Shown here in pieces: positions 1 to 12,100 of a stretch of 64,000 nt of DNA (within the stretch, counting starts at the first letter, position 1; the number at the start of each line of letters is the position of its first letter). Position numbers and translations under genes: made by a program. The notes under the pieces were generated by a model. That model had not been told where the DNA came from. It saw only the letters and a program-made list of their open reading frames with translations, and did no database searches. Source of the DNA: Bostrychus sinensis. Its lineage: Eukaryota > Chordata > Actinopteri > Gobiiformes > Eleotridae. The stretch is from the NCBI GenBank assembly GCA_020698575.1, contig CM036257.1:23699520-23763519 (forward strand), in the 5' to 3' direction.

Positions 1-275
1 TGGGGACCGGACAGAGCATAAAATTACCATTTAGCACAGCTATTGGCAACATGACGCTAACAAATTTAAAGTGACGTCGATTTAAGTGCTGAAATGACCA
101 GAAGGAGTCTGGTGACAGTGGGCTTTAGAAATGTGCAGGAGCACTTCCTGGTTTCATGCGTCTACGTAGAGCCATGAGGCCAAGCTTTTTCAGCTCTTAA
201 GAAGGGAACAGCCTCAGCATACAGGATTATGCAAACAAGCGTAAATGAAACAAAATACTACTCTTTATGTTGTCT
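1..275 (+). repeat. Dispersed repeat 'family D', partial copy cut by the window edge
   Basis: Family D is a local name for a roughly 500-bp dispersed repeat seen about eight times here. Shared landmarks are the words GACAGAGCATAAAAT, GCTATTAGCAAC-type and GGGCTTTAGAAA, which recur in the same order near 30668-30850. Full copies end in AAAGGGGC/GCCCCTTT-like inverted termini, so a non-autonomous DNA transposon is likely. Superfamily not determined. Confidence 0.7.
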
Positions 276-406
276 ATTTATGGTCACTAAAGATAGGTTT
301 TCATGCATAAATATTAGTACAAAATCATATTTTTTTATTAATTATCAAGCATTTATCAAAACTTATATGGCTACCAAAGTATTATAAAAAATACATCTTA
401 CCTATA

Positions 407-919
407 TTATATTTCCAAAAGTATTCACTCACCCACCCAAATAACTGAATGTGGATTATGATGTGGGGTTGTTTTCAGGAGCTGGGCTTGGCCGCTTAGT
501 TCCAGTGAAAGGAACTCTGAATGCTTCAGCACCAAGAGATTTTGGACAATTCCATGCTCCCAACTTTGTTTGAACAATTGGGGATGGCTACTTCCTGTTC
601 CAACATGACTGCACCAGTGCACAAAGCACGGTCTATAAAGACATGGATGAGTGAGTTTGGTGTGGAAGAAGTTGACTGGACCTCAACCTGACAGAACATC
701 TTTCGGCTGAATTAGAGCGAAGACTGCGAGCCAGGCCTTCTCATCCAACATCAGTGTCTGACGTTGGACGCTGGACGCTGGATGTCAGATGTAGATGTCT
801 GACGTAGATGTCTGCAAAGGGTGGGCGTACATCATATACCCTATGGATTAAGAATGAGATGTCACTTAAGTTCACATGTGTGTAAAGACAGTTGAGCTAA
901 TACTTTTGGAAATTTAGTG
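407..919 (+). mobile_element. Internally deleted Tc1/mariner element with transposase remnant
   Basis: Ends are inverted copies of TTTCCAAAAGTATT, as in the fish Tc1 family. The + strand keeps scraps of the transposase catalytic region: FSGAGLGRLVPVKGTLNASA near 475-535, then APVHKARSIKTWMSEFGVEE near 613-672, then ELERRLRARPSHPTS. The frame is broken between blocks and the N-terminal DNA-binding part is absent. A degenerate duplicated GATGTCTGACG stretch lies at about 755-815. The copy is dead and can only have moved in trans. The same 3' junction recurs in the copy at 45639-46068. Confidence 0.85.
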
Positions 920-1089
920 TAAGTAAGTAAGAAATTTAGTTTGTATAGACAGAAAACCAGACAAACTTTGCTGATAACTCTCAGAATTGATTAGATAAAT
1001 GTGGGTAGGATACTATATTCTGAGATACTCAGTTGATCATGTTATTGAATGATTTAGTCATTTCTCTTCCACTAATCTTTCCCGTGTGT

Positions 1090-1106
1090 GGGGGGGGGGG
1101 GGGGGG
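1090..1106 (+). repeat. Poly-G tract (17 G)
   Basis: A run of 17 G follows CCCGTGTGTG. Such a tract can form a G-quadruplex and is prone to slippage. It lies in the upstream flank with no gene attached. Confidence 0.9.
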
Positions 1107-1854
1107 TAACTTTGGTTCTGTAGCGGGATACAACCTCGACTACTTCTTCTCCTTTGAGCTGTCCCCTTCAAATGTCGCCACAACAAATCATCTGCCTCCA
1201 TCCAGCCTTATCCTCTGAATCTTTGTGATACAATCTAAATCTTTTGCTCAGGTATACAGAAGAAATATAGAGTAAGCCCCAGGGTAGTTTTTTTCCCCCT
1301 CTTATTTTAATTAAAAGGTAGCTCACCGCCACAATCAGGGCACCACTCCAGGACACCATATGATTGGGTGAAAGGGGAACCTAATTGGCCACTTCAAACC
1401 CAGTCATTACACACAACACGGTCACATACTGTCTGCTGGTGAACTCTCTCAACTGTGACAAGTATTTGACCCATATAAGATGAGCACATTTAAATTCGGA
1501 GCCATGAGGGGGAGAGACTGTGCAGCTGCTTGCTTTATCATGCATTTAACTACTCAGGCTTGGTGTTTTCTTTACTACAACGTGAGCTGGATTTGGCTCA
1601 TTAACTCCATTGGCCATTTGCGTTTTTGTCCTGCATGTTTTATGACAGCCAACAGATGGAGAGGTGAGCCCCTTTGGAACTGACAAAATATGAGTTACAT
1701 GTGAGTAAAAACCTTGCATCTTGCTGCATCTTACTCCAAACCAGCCCCTGTTCCTCACTGTTTTGACCTCACTTGTGTTTCTTGTCAAGTAAAAGAAATG
1801 TTACTTCAAAATAATATTTCTTTCTTCGGCTGCTTCCTTTCGGTTGGAGATTGC

Positions 1855-2046
1855 CACAGTGAACCAGTCGCGCAGTGAATTGGCAGTGTTTTTTTAGAAG
1901 CCAAATACCCTTCTTGTTGTAACCAGCCACATACACATACACAGTGACTGAAGTAGGCAATGTGGGTGAAGTGTCCTGCCCAGGGACACAACATCAACCC
2001 TCCAGTAGGTGAGCGAGCTCTTAACCCACTGCACCACTGTCGCCGC
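1855..2046 (-). mobile_element. tRNA-headed SINE fragment
   Basis: Read on the - strand it starts GGCGACAGTGGTGCAGTGGG with an A-box-like segment, then a degenerate B-box region, then TGTGTCCCTGGGCAGGACAC, the body signature also present in the better copy at 27843-28048. The tail is degenerate. Confidence 0.7.
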
Positions 2047-2055
2047 TCAGAATAA

Positions 2056-2186
2056 AATTAATACTTGGATAAAAGTAAGCAAGTACTGACTTTGAAAAGT
2101 GAAAAGTGCTTTTGAAACTACTATTACTGCTATTATTACTGCTGCTGCTACTACTACTACTATTGCTGCTACTACTACCTCCTATG
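2056..2186 (+). repeat. Family K repeat with an ACT/GCT trinucleotide array
   Basis: Family K is a local name for a dispersed repeat rich in AAGTACTTTTACTT-like words. Here TACTTGGATAAAAGTAAGCA leads into an ACT/ATT/GCT array from about 2117. The same pairing occurs at several other loci in the window. Confidence 0.6.
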
Positions 2187-2504
2187 GATGTCCCACACCC
2201 CTACCTCACCCCTACTCACCTGTCTTAATGAAGCCCACCTGCTGCATCCTTGCAGACTTGAACTATGATACTACAGACGAGCTAATGGACTTTATCTGAC
2301 AGCCTTAGACATTACCTAGGAGGATCTCTCCTTCAACATGGTCTCCACAACGTTTCTTCTTTTTTTCCCCCACAGCTGGGCTTTTTAGGAGTTTTTCATT
2401 ACAGAGAAGGAGGGTATAAGACAGGGGATGTCCTGGGTCCTTAGTGTAGTTATTGTTTATGTTTGATTGTGTGTTATGTCTGATTGTGTGTTTATGTTTG
2501 ATTA

Positions 2505-2576
2505 ACTGTCCGTAAAGCCCTTTGAGGCGACTGTTGTTGTGATACTGGGCTATATAAATAAAGTTGAATTGAACTA
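2505..2576 (+). repeat. 3' tail of a non-LTR-type element
   Basis: Contains GTAAAGCCCTTTGAGGCGAC and GGCTATATAAATAAAGTTGA, the tail common to many fish retroposed repeats. Only the 3' end is recognisable. The clade is not determined. A short ACT/GCT array follows at 2585-2630. Confidence 0.6.
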
Positions 2577-2703
2577 AAAATTGAACTACTACCACCACTA
2601 CTACTACTACTACTACTGCTGCTGCTGCTCTTCCAAACCTGCATTAAATCCAGGATTTTCGGATTGCAGGAGGAGTGTGCTACCCTTTTTGCCAATGTGG
2701 TCA

Positions 2704-2964
2704 AAAACTTAGTCGATTAATCAGTCAGTGAGGTTTTGGTCAACTAAAACTCTTTGCATCAAAAAAGCTAGTTTAATTTATTGCTTTGTAGCTTTTATTT
2801 TGAATTTTATTTAAGATAACAGATTATTTATAGATCACAATATATATTTAAAGCTCTGGTAAGTCTTCGACATACAGTATCGTTTGGTCAGTTTCAGACA
2901 ATTAAGCACTGTACCGGATATAACTTCGGCTGACTAACAATTTCTTTTGTTGACTACAGCCCTA
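2704..2964 (+). mobile_element. hAT-like short element, left end worn
   Basis: The right end reads TTGTTGACTACAGCCCTA, inverse of the TAGGGCTG terminus shared by other elements here. The left end (TTAGTCGATTAATCAG region) is degenerate and no target-site duplication could be matched, so the left border is approximate. Confidence 0.55.
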
Positions 2965-4780
2965 GTTATTATCCACCTCTGTTTTTAAAAAAATAATGAG
3001 TAGTTAAACTTGATTTTTAAGGGAGACATAGGCTGAGGCGATGTATGGCACGCCAAACCACCACCAAACCAATCATGTCATTAAATATCTTAGCCCTTAC
3101 CCAGAGAGTGAAATTCAAGTAGGCAGTGTAGTGTCTTTTTGCTGTGTTTTTGGTGGCTATAACATATATCTGTATGCTTTAAAATATTTTACAATCATTT
3201 TCACAACCAGGACTTTTCTATTAGAACTAAGTTAGTGCTAAATGTGCTAAAACAGAACCACCTACATCCAATGTAATGGAAACACTGTTGATTGTTTACT
3301 CATATGCCTGTGGAAACACTTGGGTTATCCCTGCACATCTCAGCAGTTTTACAGATCACTCCTAAGCACCTCCGTTGTTGCATAACAGCCAGAGCCGAGC
3401 CTGTACTACACCTCGAGCCTCCCCTCTCCTGCCTCAGGATCCTCTGGGGGATGGGGGACACAGAGGGGCTTCCCTGGGCTCCTAAACCTCGCTCTTTCAT
3501 CCCATACCGGGGCTGCCCTTATCATTGTGATGGATTGGGAGGAGGAAGAGTGACATGGACAGCCTCTTCCTTCCCCATCACCTATCCATACACGGCCGAC
3601 AGTGAGGTAATTACTCCGTCATTATATCACGGGCTTGTGCACAGGAGTATCACAGTACATAAACCTCCGCACACCAGATGGGGTCCCCGATGTTTCCGGC
3701 TTGGTGCTTCCCGCGCTCTCCCTCATCTCACTGCCTCTTTCTATCTCTATCTCTCTTTCTCTCTCTCTTTCGGCGCCAACGAGGGAATTCCGGCCTTCCA
3801 GGAAAGCGTGCCAGATCTGGACGACTGGAGGGAGGCTGTGGGCGTGAGTGAGAGCTTCTGTTTTGCAGTAACATGAGCCGAGATCCTTCCGAGTGTGTAG
3901 TTCTGTCGTCATTAACAAGGCCCGTTTAGCGCTTGGCTCGGTCCTCGGCTGCCAGGCTGACAGATGTGGACGCGGCGGCGGAGTCACAACACTGACAATC
4001 CACTGACATTTACTGGAACAAGTGATTTAGAGCTTTTTTTTTTTTGCTTGTCTAACCATCTTTGTCTTTTGTTTTCTGAGTAACTTGGGCTTGATGGTCA
4101 TGACTGTGTTTGTGTGTTGCTCGTTTAAACAGCTTTGAGTCATTAAGTCCCACACTCCTGGCGGCCAAGATGTGCTCTGGGATGCTGTCACTACCTCAGC
4201 TCTTTCTTGGATCACGTTTGGACTAACTACCACTGACAAGGAACAGCCTCAAGGAGTAGCCTTTGGGGGAACTATTAACTACTATTACTACCAACTACTA
4301 TTAACTACTAACCTGTTAAGTTGTCTTCAAAAAGGATACTTTATGTCATATAAGCTATCACTGAAACATTTGAAATCACCTATTCTGTGAGTGGTGATGT
4401 TATTGGTGTAATATGATATAGATATAGATATACTTGACAAAATAAGTTGATATTAGGTCTTTCCTTTCATCAGTAGCATGAATAGTAGATTACTTATCAA
4501 TTCATCTTATACAGTTTATTCCCTTTAGATGTCATAGGTGGCTGCAACCAGCTACTTACAGCTTAGACATTACTAATTGTGACTCTGCCTTTCCAAAGTG
4601 CTCTTTTCATACTGAGTAATTTTACTATAATGCTGCCAATAGATACAAAATGCTGATGCTAATTGTTTTTTATGACCTGTTTTCCCAGCCTTTTGTTGCC
4701 CTGTCCGTCTTTTTTGATGTGTTGCTGCCATAAAAAATGAAAATGAGCAACTATTTTCTTATATATTATAAAATGGTGAC
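2965..4780. other. Upstream flank with a GC-rich patch, no supported gene
   Basis: Positions 3380-3990 are clearly richer in G and C than their surroundings and contain a CT-rich stretch at about 3734-3772. A 194-codon frame crosses the patch on the + strand but has no recognisable domain or splice structure. It could be an unannotated first exon or regulatory element. Elsewhere I see only AT-rich sequence with a short ATT/ACT stretch near 4275-4310. Confidence 0.4.
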
Positions 4781-4784
4781 AGCT

Positions 4785-4896
4785 GTGGCTGCAGAAGTAG
4801 CTCACCACCACTGAATGTGACTGAGGAGTGAATGAATAATGCACCACATTGTAAAGCGACTTTGAGTGTCTATATAAGCTCTATATCAGACTAATG

Positions 4897-4965
<69 letters not shown>
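4785..4965 (+). mobile_element. SINE 3' end with (ATT)22 tail
   Basis: Has the SINE body/tail words TAGCTCACCACCACTGAATG, GTGACTGAGGAGTGAATGAA and TAAAGCGACTTTGAGTGTCT followed by about 22 ATT units (4898-4965). The body matches those at 21878-22115 and in the 5S-headed SINE at 48830-49163. The 5' head is missing. Confidence 0.75.
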
Positions 4966-4966
<1 letters not shown>

Positions 4967-6148
4967 CACAGTGCCAGAACTTTATCAGAATTAGGTTTGT
5001 ACAATTATTATACTAATGATGAATATGAAATGTTGTTTTTATATATTTTTGCATGACTAATGGGACTAAGCTTGTTGCACTTATTCAAAATCCTGAAGAC
5101 ATCAATTCCAATAAAGATTTCTTAACTAATGCAACATATAAGTAGGCTGTAGTTATCCATAATTAAAGCTGATCCAGTGAGAAAGTGTTTATAACCACTG
5201 CAACCATTAGGCGTATATTCATTTTGCACAAGTTTTTACGCCAGATACCATTGCTGACGCAGCCCCCTAAATTTATCCAGGCTTGGGACTGGCACAAAGA
5301 GTACTCTGGCTTGTGATCCCCTGTGTCTGGATTTCAATATTTTACACACAACACTAAAATAAACACCCGCACACATGTTTATTGTGCATTATCTCAGTGG
5401 AAACACACATGTACAGCATTATGCCAGAAACAAATGAGGTTACCCAAGACAAGAACAGCTAAAACTTTTACTGAAGGTCCTGCAGTCCTTGTTCCACTCA
5501 CCTCCTCCAGCTCTAATCCTAACACACAGAGTATAACAGGGAATTCAGGACTATATATAAAGCTTTGAAATGTGTGTCAGATTTCGGTTTAGGTCAATGG
5601 ACACAAGCATCACAAAAACTACTGAAGCCACGCACTCAGGCTGCAAGAGTCGCCCCACTTCTTGCCACAGTTCTACGTTTGTTAATGAATTATGTATATT
5701 GATAGATTCCCAACAGAAAAGATGGAGGATGGGCACTCACTTTTCTTTTTTTCCGTGAGAATAAACAAGAAGAGAAATTACACGGCGTGGAAAGCCATGC
5801 AGCCGGTCTAAAAATAGCAGCGGTGGGTTTTTTTGCCCGAGGATGTGGTTGCATTTTTACAGGTCAGACTGTGATCTGCTCTTAAGCCTCTGCAGTGAGA
5901 CGGAGCCGGCGCATCTCTGGGGTGCTGTCCAGGGCTCCTTCTGAGGACCCTTTCATCTTTCAAAGCAGCAACAACCATAGACTGAATACAGAGATACTAC
6001 ATGGATCCACCGGCCGTGACGTCACCGCCAGACTGGGACGGTAGAAGAAAAGACTTAAAGATGACAAGCAAGACGGTATTTGGGAGCTGCATTAAACAAA
6101 CAGCAGCTTATTTTGTGCTCTCTATGGGTGACAAGCAAGGATAACCGT
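4966..6148. other. Upstream flank, no gene recognised
   Basis: AT-rich sequence, then a mixed stretch near 5860-6040. Words near 5980-6024 (CCATAGACTGAATACAGAGA and a TGACGTCA palindrome) resemble a widespread fish short repeat, so I do not call the palindrome a regulatory site. Confidence 0.4.
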
Positions 6149-6714
6149 TTAAAGCTCCCCTATTATACTAAATTCAGTTTTTTTGTGTGTGCTTTTAATC
6201 ATGTTATGTTATGTTATGTTGTTTGCACCTCAAAAACATACCTGGAGTAGTATTTTGTTTCATTCACATGTTTGAGTAATCCTGTATGTTGATGCCATAT
6301 CTTTTGCCAGCGCTGGAAACACTTGGTTTTTCATGGCTCTACAAAACCAGGAAGTGCTCCTTATTTGCATTTCTGAAGCCCATACACCGTCACCGGACTC
6401 ATTCTGATCATTTTAGCACTTAAATTGCCATCACTACAAAGCAGTCAGCTCATTTATCTATCTGTTAGCGTCATGGTGCTAATAGCAGTGCTAAAGAGCC
6501 ATTTTATGCTCTGTCCATTCCCTACTGTTGCCAGCGGGGGGCGACAGACACCTAAACCAAGAGTTCTTTGCAAAGTCAAAATAACAGCTCCTAAAGATGT
6601 TTTTTATACATATACTGTACTTTTTTTCCCCAAGTTATAAAAGGTGAAATACTAAAGCAAAAGTGTCTACAATTATTTCATAAAGCCTGAAAGCAGCATG
6701 ATTTCACCTCTTAA
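6149..6714 (+). repeat. Family D dispersed repeat, near full length
   Basis: Starts TTTAAAGCTCCCCTATTATA, carries ACCTGGAGTAGTATTTTGTT, the word TTTTATGCTCTGTCCATTCC and CCAGCGGGGGGCGACAGACA, and ends near AAGCAGCATGATTTCACCTC. Opposite orientation to the copy at position 1. Confidence 0.7.
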
Positions 6715-6894
6715 ATATTGTGTTTATATAAATATTACATATGAACAGACTTCAACTTTCTAAACTGTTAGTAGTTAGGTCATTAAGACTGCAACCCAGC
6801 TGATGTACCATTATTTAGATACTGAGACCTATTTCATACTCTTCAGCTTTGGTAATCCAGCCTCAATGGGTCACAATCCAGTGCACTTTTAGTG

Positions 6895-7040
6895 TTGGTC
6901 CCAAGCCCGATTTATCAGAGCGGTTTGTGTTAGGAAGGGCATTCAGTGTAAAACCTTTCCCAAATCATTCTGCAAACCATTCTGCCCAGTAGGAGGGAGA
7001 TGATGCTTTGGCGAACCCAGGAGGAAGAGAAGGCTTCTTG
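6895..7040 (+). repeat. 3' end fragment of a non-LTR-type retroelement
   Basis: GTTGGTCCCAAGCCCGATTT, AGGAAGGGCATTCAGTGTAA and GGCGAACCCAGGAGGAAGAG match, from memory, the 3' end of a common fish retroelement. A second degenerate copy lies at 57470-57580. No coding part remains. Confidence 0.55.
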
Positions 7041-7539
7041 TAATCATACAGGTTTACAGAAAGGAATATGAACTAATGTAGGCTAATATCAGTACAGACT
7101 TTTGTTTTGATCTTTATCCAGGAAGGTCCCAGTGAGATGCCTAATCTCTCTTGCTGGGATTTTCTGGTTCCATACTGGATCTGTTGTATATTTATTTTAT
7201 ATTTATTTTAGTTGTTGGTCCTAATTTTAGTCCAATTCCACCATGGGCAGGGATTCAACCTTTGACCTTCTTGCTGTTTCTCTTCCTACTTGTTTTCACT
7301 TACTTTGGTTTGTCCTTTGACCGATATTCATGTGCCCACAGTGAATACAATAAAATGATGCGTCCCTTTAATTTCCACAATTTTCAAAGTTGTTGCCATC
7401 TTTTTGAGAATATTTATCTTATACTACTGATGACTGATTCATGAGTAGCCTCTATAAACTGCTCTCACTATCCTCCTCACTTCTGTGGAGGTGCTCTGAT
7501 CCTCTCTCTGCTCTCTACTCATCTCGTCTGGACCTTTTT

Positions 7540-7669
7540 TCCTTTTTTCTTTTTTTTTGCCTCATCCCAGCCCTCCCCCTGCTGCCGCCTCCCCCCCTCC
7601 CCCCTCCCGCTCCTGTCTAAGTTCGGTGCTCTCGGCTCGGGGCCCTGCCGTGAGTTCTCGCTGCTGAAC
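7540..7669 (+). promoter_or_regulatory. gphn: Probable gphn promoter / 5' UTR
   Basis: A T- and C-rich tract with repeated CCCTCCC-like blocks (about 7560-7615) passes into a GC-rich leader directly before the start codon. No TATA box is visible, so a TATA-less housekeeping-type promoter with Sp/KLF-like sites is likely by inference. A GTGAGT at about 7650-7655 could act as an alternative donor upstream of the ATG. The transcription start cannot be placed from sequence alone. Confidence 0.5.
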
Positions 7670-7733
7670 ATGGCGTCAGACGGGATGATTTTAACGAACC
7701 ACGACCACCAAATCCGGGTCGGCGTCTTGACAG
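7670..7733 (+). CDS. gphn: Gephyrin, coding exon 1 (N-terminus of G domain)
   Basis: Gephyrin is a cytosolic two-enzyme protein of molybdenum cofactor synthesis and the scaffold that clusters glycine and GABA-A receptors at inhibitory synapses. Its N-terminal G domain (MogA-like) adenylylates molybdopterin. The exon reads MASDGMILTNHDHQIRVGVL followed by Thr and one leftover G, which matches the known vertebrate gephyrin start almost residue for residue. The ATG is in a good context (A at -3, G at +4). The exon ends at a clear donor (ACAG then GTAAGC), leaving phase 1, and this fits the acceptor at 51570 exactly. IRVGVLT is the first beta strand of the MogA fold. The rest of the G domain, the linker and the MoeA-like E domain lie beyond the window. 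Teleosts carry duplicated gephyrin genes; I cannot tell which copy this is. Confidence 0.95.
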
Positions 7734-9100
7734 GTAAGCGGTTTTTTTTTTAATTATTACTATTATTTATTTTTTTTATGAACAACGACCTTCTCCTCCT
7801 TTGCTGCCTCTTACTACATCGGCGTCCTCCGCGTGTTTCCATGCGCTCGTTTCCACCCGGCTTCGAGCTTCATACATGACGGCTGCTTTTTACGCGGCGG
7901 GCAGGCAGCTGGAGGTGAAGCTGGCGCCACTTCGCTCTTTTTCCATTTGATTTAAAGCCTTTCTCTGTTTCTTCATTACATCCACCGCTTGTACACTGAA
8001 ACGAATAGCCCTAAACCTCTGCATCGCTCTTCGTTTTCACCCACTGCAAGAGCTCCCGTTTATGCGTATTGAATAATTCATGTCACTATGTGCTTGTCAG
8101 GGCTGAAAATTACAGTGTCGCTCGCTAAAGATGCCCGGACTTATAGATCGTATTACTGACACGCAGCTGACCACAGCGTTTTTCTTTTTTTTTTTTTTTT
8201 TTTTTCTTTTTTTTTTTTTTTGGGTGAAGTGATGCTCACGACAGTCGGATAGAGGCTGGAGGTGGTGCTGCCACGGCCTGTTACAGGGGGACAATCTGGG
8301 AATATGTTGTACCAAAGGAGTTAGATTTGACGCTCTGTGGGCTACGTATGAAGGCGATGACGGCGCGTCTGTCACTTGTTAGAAATGGTTGTCGCTACGA
8401 GGCAGAAGACGGTGTCAGATTTGGCCCCCGTTTTGTCTCTCTGTGGCTATTTGTGTATTGCTTTGTCATGTTTCCAAGCGGTTGTTGCCATGACCGCAAA
8501 GTGAATCTGCTTAAGAAGGAAAGGGGTGGATGCATGATAAAAGCGAGGCACAGGCAGCAGGAATACCCCCTCCCCACGATCTCACCCCCCCTGTTTCTCT
8601 CCTTTCTTTTCCCCCTTCTGTCCATCCTGTGTTGAGGCTGGGCCGATCAATATTTCATGCAAACCGTGTCCTCTCCTCTCCTCCGTTCTCCTGGAGTATC
8701 CGAGAGGAGGTGGTGGGTGATGTGTAGCGATGCAGGGCTGTGAGTGTGGAGAGCCTGTCCTGAAATCTGCCAGGGAAACCCCTCACCAACAACAACAGCA
8801 CCTCCATCTCTCCATCTCTCCCTCCTCCTCCTCCTCCTCTTCTTTCTCTTTCTTTCTTTTCCTCCTGTTCGTTCTCCTGGCGCTGTCCGCGGTGCTGAAA
8901 TCCAGCGTCACTCACAAATCAGTGCGGTACTGACCCGAGCACGGTAAATACTGCACCAAGATAGATACACCCAGGGATACGGGGGATACAGGGGGGCTCC
9001 CGCTTCACAAGGACTCGGTTCTCACGCACAGGGCTGACTGGCGGGACTGTGGGCTGTAGAAACTACTATAACATGGTTTGAATAGATAGAGAAAGTTAAG
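7734..9100. other. Start of intron 1, relatively GC-rich, with poly-T and CT tracts
   Basis: A 43-base almost pure T run lies at 8179-8221 and CTC/CTT tracts at about 8815-8870. Base composition is higher in GC than the rest of the intron, as expected just downstream of a CpG-type promoter. Several overlapping frames exist but none looks like an exon. Confidence 0.5.
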
Positions 9101-12100
9101 GCTTTTTAAGTAACAGTATACCATAATACAACATTGGTTTCGAGATAGTAATACGCTGACATGCTTTCAGTAAATGTTTTAACCTATAAAGTTTGAGGTT
9201 ATTTTACAAGAGGCCAGTGTTTCAGGGCTTAAAAGTGGACAAGGTCTTGGTCTCCTTAGGTTACCAAGCCATGTTTTAGAAATAAAAGACTTAGTTTCAT
9301 CACAAGTCAACCACTTTTTCTCATGTTATGTCCCATCTTGTATCCTGTGTCCCTTCACAACTCATCCCACATACTTCTACTAGTTCTGCTGTCCTCGAAC
9401 CACTTTTAAAGCCATAACCTTTTGATTGCAAGGCGATCATGCTATTTAGTTAAAAGTATCTCATTACTTTCCACCTGTAGTTTTCTTCAACACTATTGCA
9501 AAGATGAAAGTGTTTAATGTTTCTTTTCGTCATCTTTCTTTTAAACCGTTTCAGAAAGTCATGTCAAAGTCAAAGTCTAATTGTGATGCAGAATCTAAGT
9601 TATATACACACCAACAACCTTCTCCTTTAAAAGTTTGTTGCCTCCACTGCCCTCAAAGCTCAATACGCCACTCCTTTGACTAATACTATAAAGTTGACAC
9701 GAGGACACCCACTTATAGAAATTGAATCTAAAGACACATAGGCCGATTTGGCTCCGACTGGGTACACAGCATTGATGACTTTTGGTTATACTTTTCCCAT
9801 TTGTCTTCCTCTTTCAACTGTTCCCTTTCAGGAAATCATCTGCGTCCATACAGCTCTGTGCTCTGCATCTTCCTCTCTCATGCCAACCTTACATAAATCT
9901 GCTCTTTGGGCCCTGACCTCTCTGGCTTTATCTCCAAAACATCTCACATGAGCTGTCCCTCTGATGTCCTCATTCCTAATCCTATCCATCCTCATCACTC
10001 CCAAAGAGAACCTCAACATCTTCAGCTCTGCTACCTCCAGCTCTGCCACTTTCTCCAAACCTTACACCACATTTCTTTTAGCCGTTTGCTTGGTGTGTAG
10101 ACCTACCACACTCTTAACCCTCCATTGCATTCTCCATTCACAATAGGCTCACCTCTCTAAATATCATCAGTCACGCTGCACCGTAGGTCGTACCCGGGGC
10201 TTGCGTACAGTGATAGATTGGCTGTTTTGATCCAGGTTGTTGCGGCGTTGACAGTGGCTGCATACATAAGACGACATGAGGATGCCAGCAGCAGAGACAC
10301 CAGCGCTTTTCCTTGTTTGTCTTCTTTTTGATACATGTGTGTGTTATGTATGGAGTAGGAGCAAGGTGTGCACTGTCAGGGACGTCAACATGAACGAGTG
10401 TGGTGTCTTCTGCCTGACCTTTAAGTACTAAATATGAAGACGTAGACAGATATTTGGATAATTTTAGATTTTTAATGCAAAAATTAGGGTTTTGAAAAAA
10501 TACATAACTAATTTTCTGACAGATATCGCAGCTGTGATGAGATTTGTGATATATTTTTTAGATGAATGTTGAGTTCAGAGTATACATTTTCAGCATTTGA
10601 TGGAGCATTGACACTTGAGAAGACTGAAATATTCGCTGCTGATCTTATACAAGGAATCACAGTCCTCCCAGTATTTTGGTTTCTGCAGAGGACGTTATAT
10701 CACCTAAATTATTGCAGCCTTTGCTAATTGCGACAATTCAAATTGCAATTTCTATTTGATTTCGATTAGTGGTGCAGCTCTTGCAAAAATCCCCAATCAG
10801 TTTCCACAATGTTCAACAACCTCATAGAAGTGGATAGTAACTAAATAAGAAGTGTGTTTCTGAAGTACATTTCTGAAGGTCATGGGTTTTTGCCAGGCTG
10901 AGAGCAGTAGTAGTGCTGTACAGTTGCAGCTGTAAAAAAAACTTTTAAAATTATGCTGTACTTAAAGTAAAGGCTACATTCAATACTTTAACTCAAATAA
11001 TAATGTTTTGAATACTTTTACTTGAGGTTGCTGGAGTAATCTTAATCATAAGTAACTATACGTTTACTTTGATAAATCTTCCAACTCTGCCTGTACCTGA
11101 TATTGTCCATACATTCCTGTTTTAGCCATTTTTTTGTTTTGTTTTTGTTTTTTTTTTGGGGGGGGGGTCAGTTAAGTTTCTTTGCCACAAAAATACGGAA
11201 GACACTTGCGAGGAAGCTCAATGCATCCCATCAACATTTAAACAGACAAAACATAACAACACATGGACACATCCTAAAAAACACTAAAATGCTAAGAAAC
11301 AATAAAACACTGTATAAACAGTTATCAACAAAAGAAGTGACTTAACTAGCTAAAACTTTGGAAGAACACATTTCTAGTCATGTTATGGTAAGGATGACAA
11401 AACTTTATCAAACTTTATTAAAGGCAGACACGCTTAACAATATTTGACCACTTCTTATGTAGACTACAACTTTTAATTTTACACTACATCTGAATGACTT
11501 CCTTGTTTTTACCAAAATCAAATCAACTTAGTCACGGTCTTTCCTCTCCGGACTCAAAAATCTTCAATGTGGCATTATTGGGTTTGTTTTCCCAGTCCAA
11601 CATTTCCACATCCTGACTGTTGTGATGTTTTTTGCAGCAGATCTTGGACAGCAAACATTAGTCTTATGGATTAAAGAAACTTACTACTTTACTTACACTT
11701 CTTTCCTCTTTTATACTTGAGTCAATCAGGACTAAAACAGGACTGATACATCTCAAAAGAAACCCTTCTGTTGTGGCTGGTTAAGCTGAGATGCAGGTTG
11801 TTCCTAGAAGGTAGCAACTCTCACCAAAGTCGGAGTGTATGATGAGAAACAATGCTATTCTTCCTGACAGCTTTGATCCTAGTGAATGAATTTGAGAGCA
11901 AAAGGTTGTGCGTCAGTCTTTAAGTGTCAGTCCTGGCCAATGTCCAAGGTGTGCCCCCCTTCAAGCCCAAAGTAGCAGTAGAAGATGAAGTGTTGTGTTG
12001 TAAAAAGTTGCATATGCTTGCTTTAAAACAGTGACTATCCTCTATACGACTTGTGGATTGAAACGGTGAGCGCTCCTCTGCTGGCGCCTCCGTACCTATT

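Noticed and set aside
3292..3876. 194-codon frame as a real gene
   Set aside because: No recognisable domain, a CT-rich low-complexity part, and no clear exon structure. Kept only as a GC-rich patch to check.
6017..6024. TGACGTCA as a CRE upstream of gphn
   Set aside because: It sits in sequence resembling a common fish short repeat and is 1.6 kb from the start codon; one palindrome alone is not enough.
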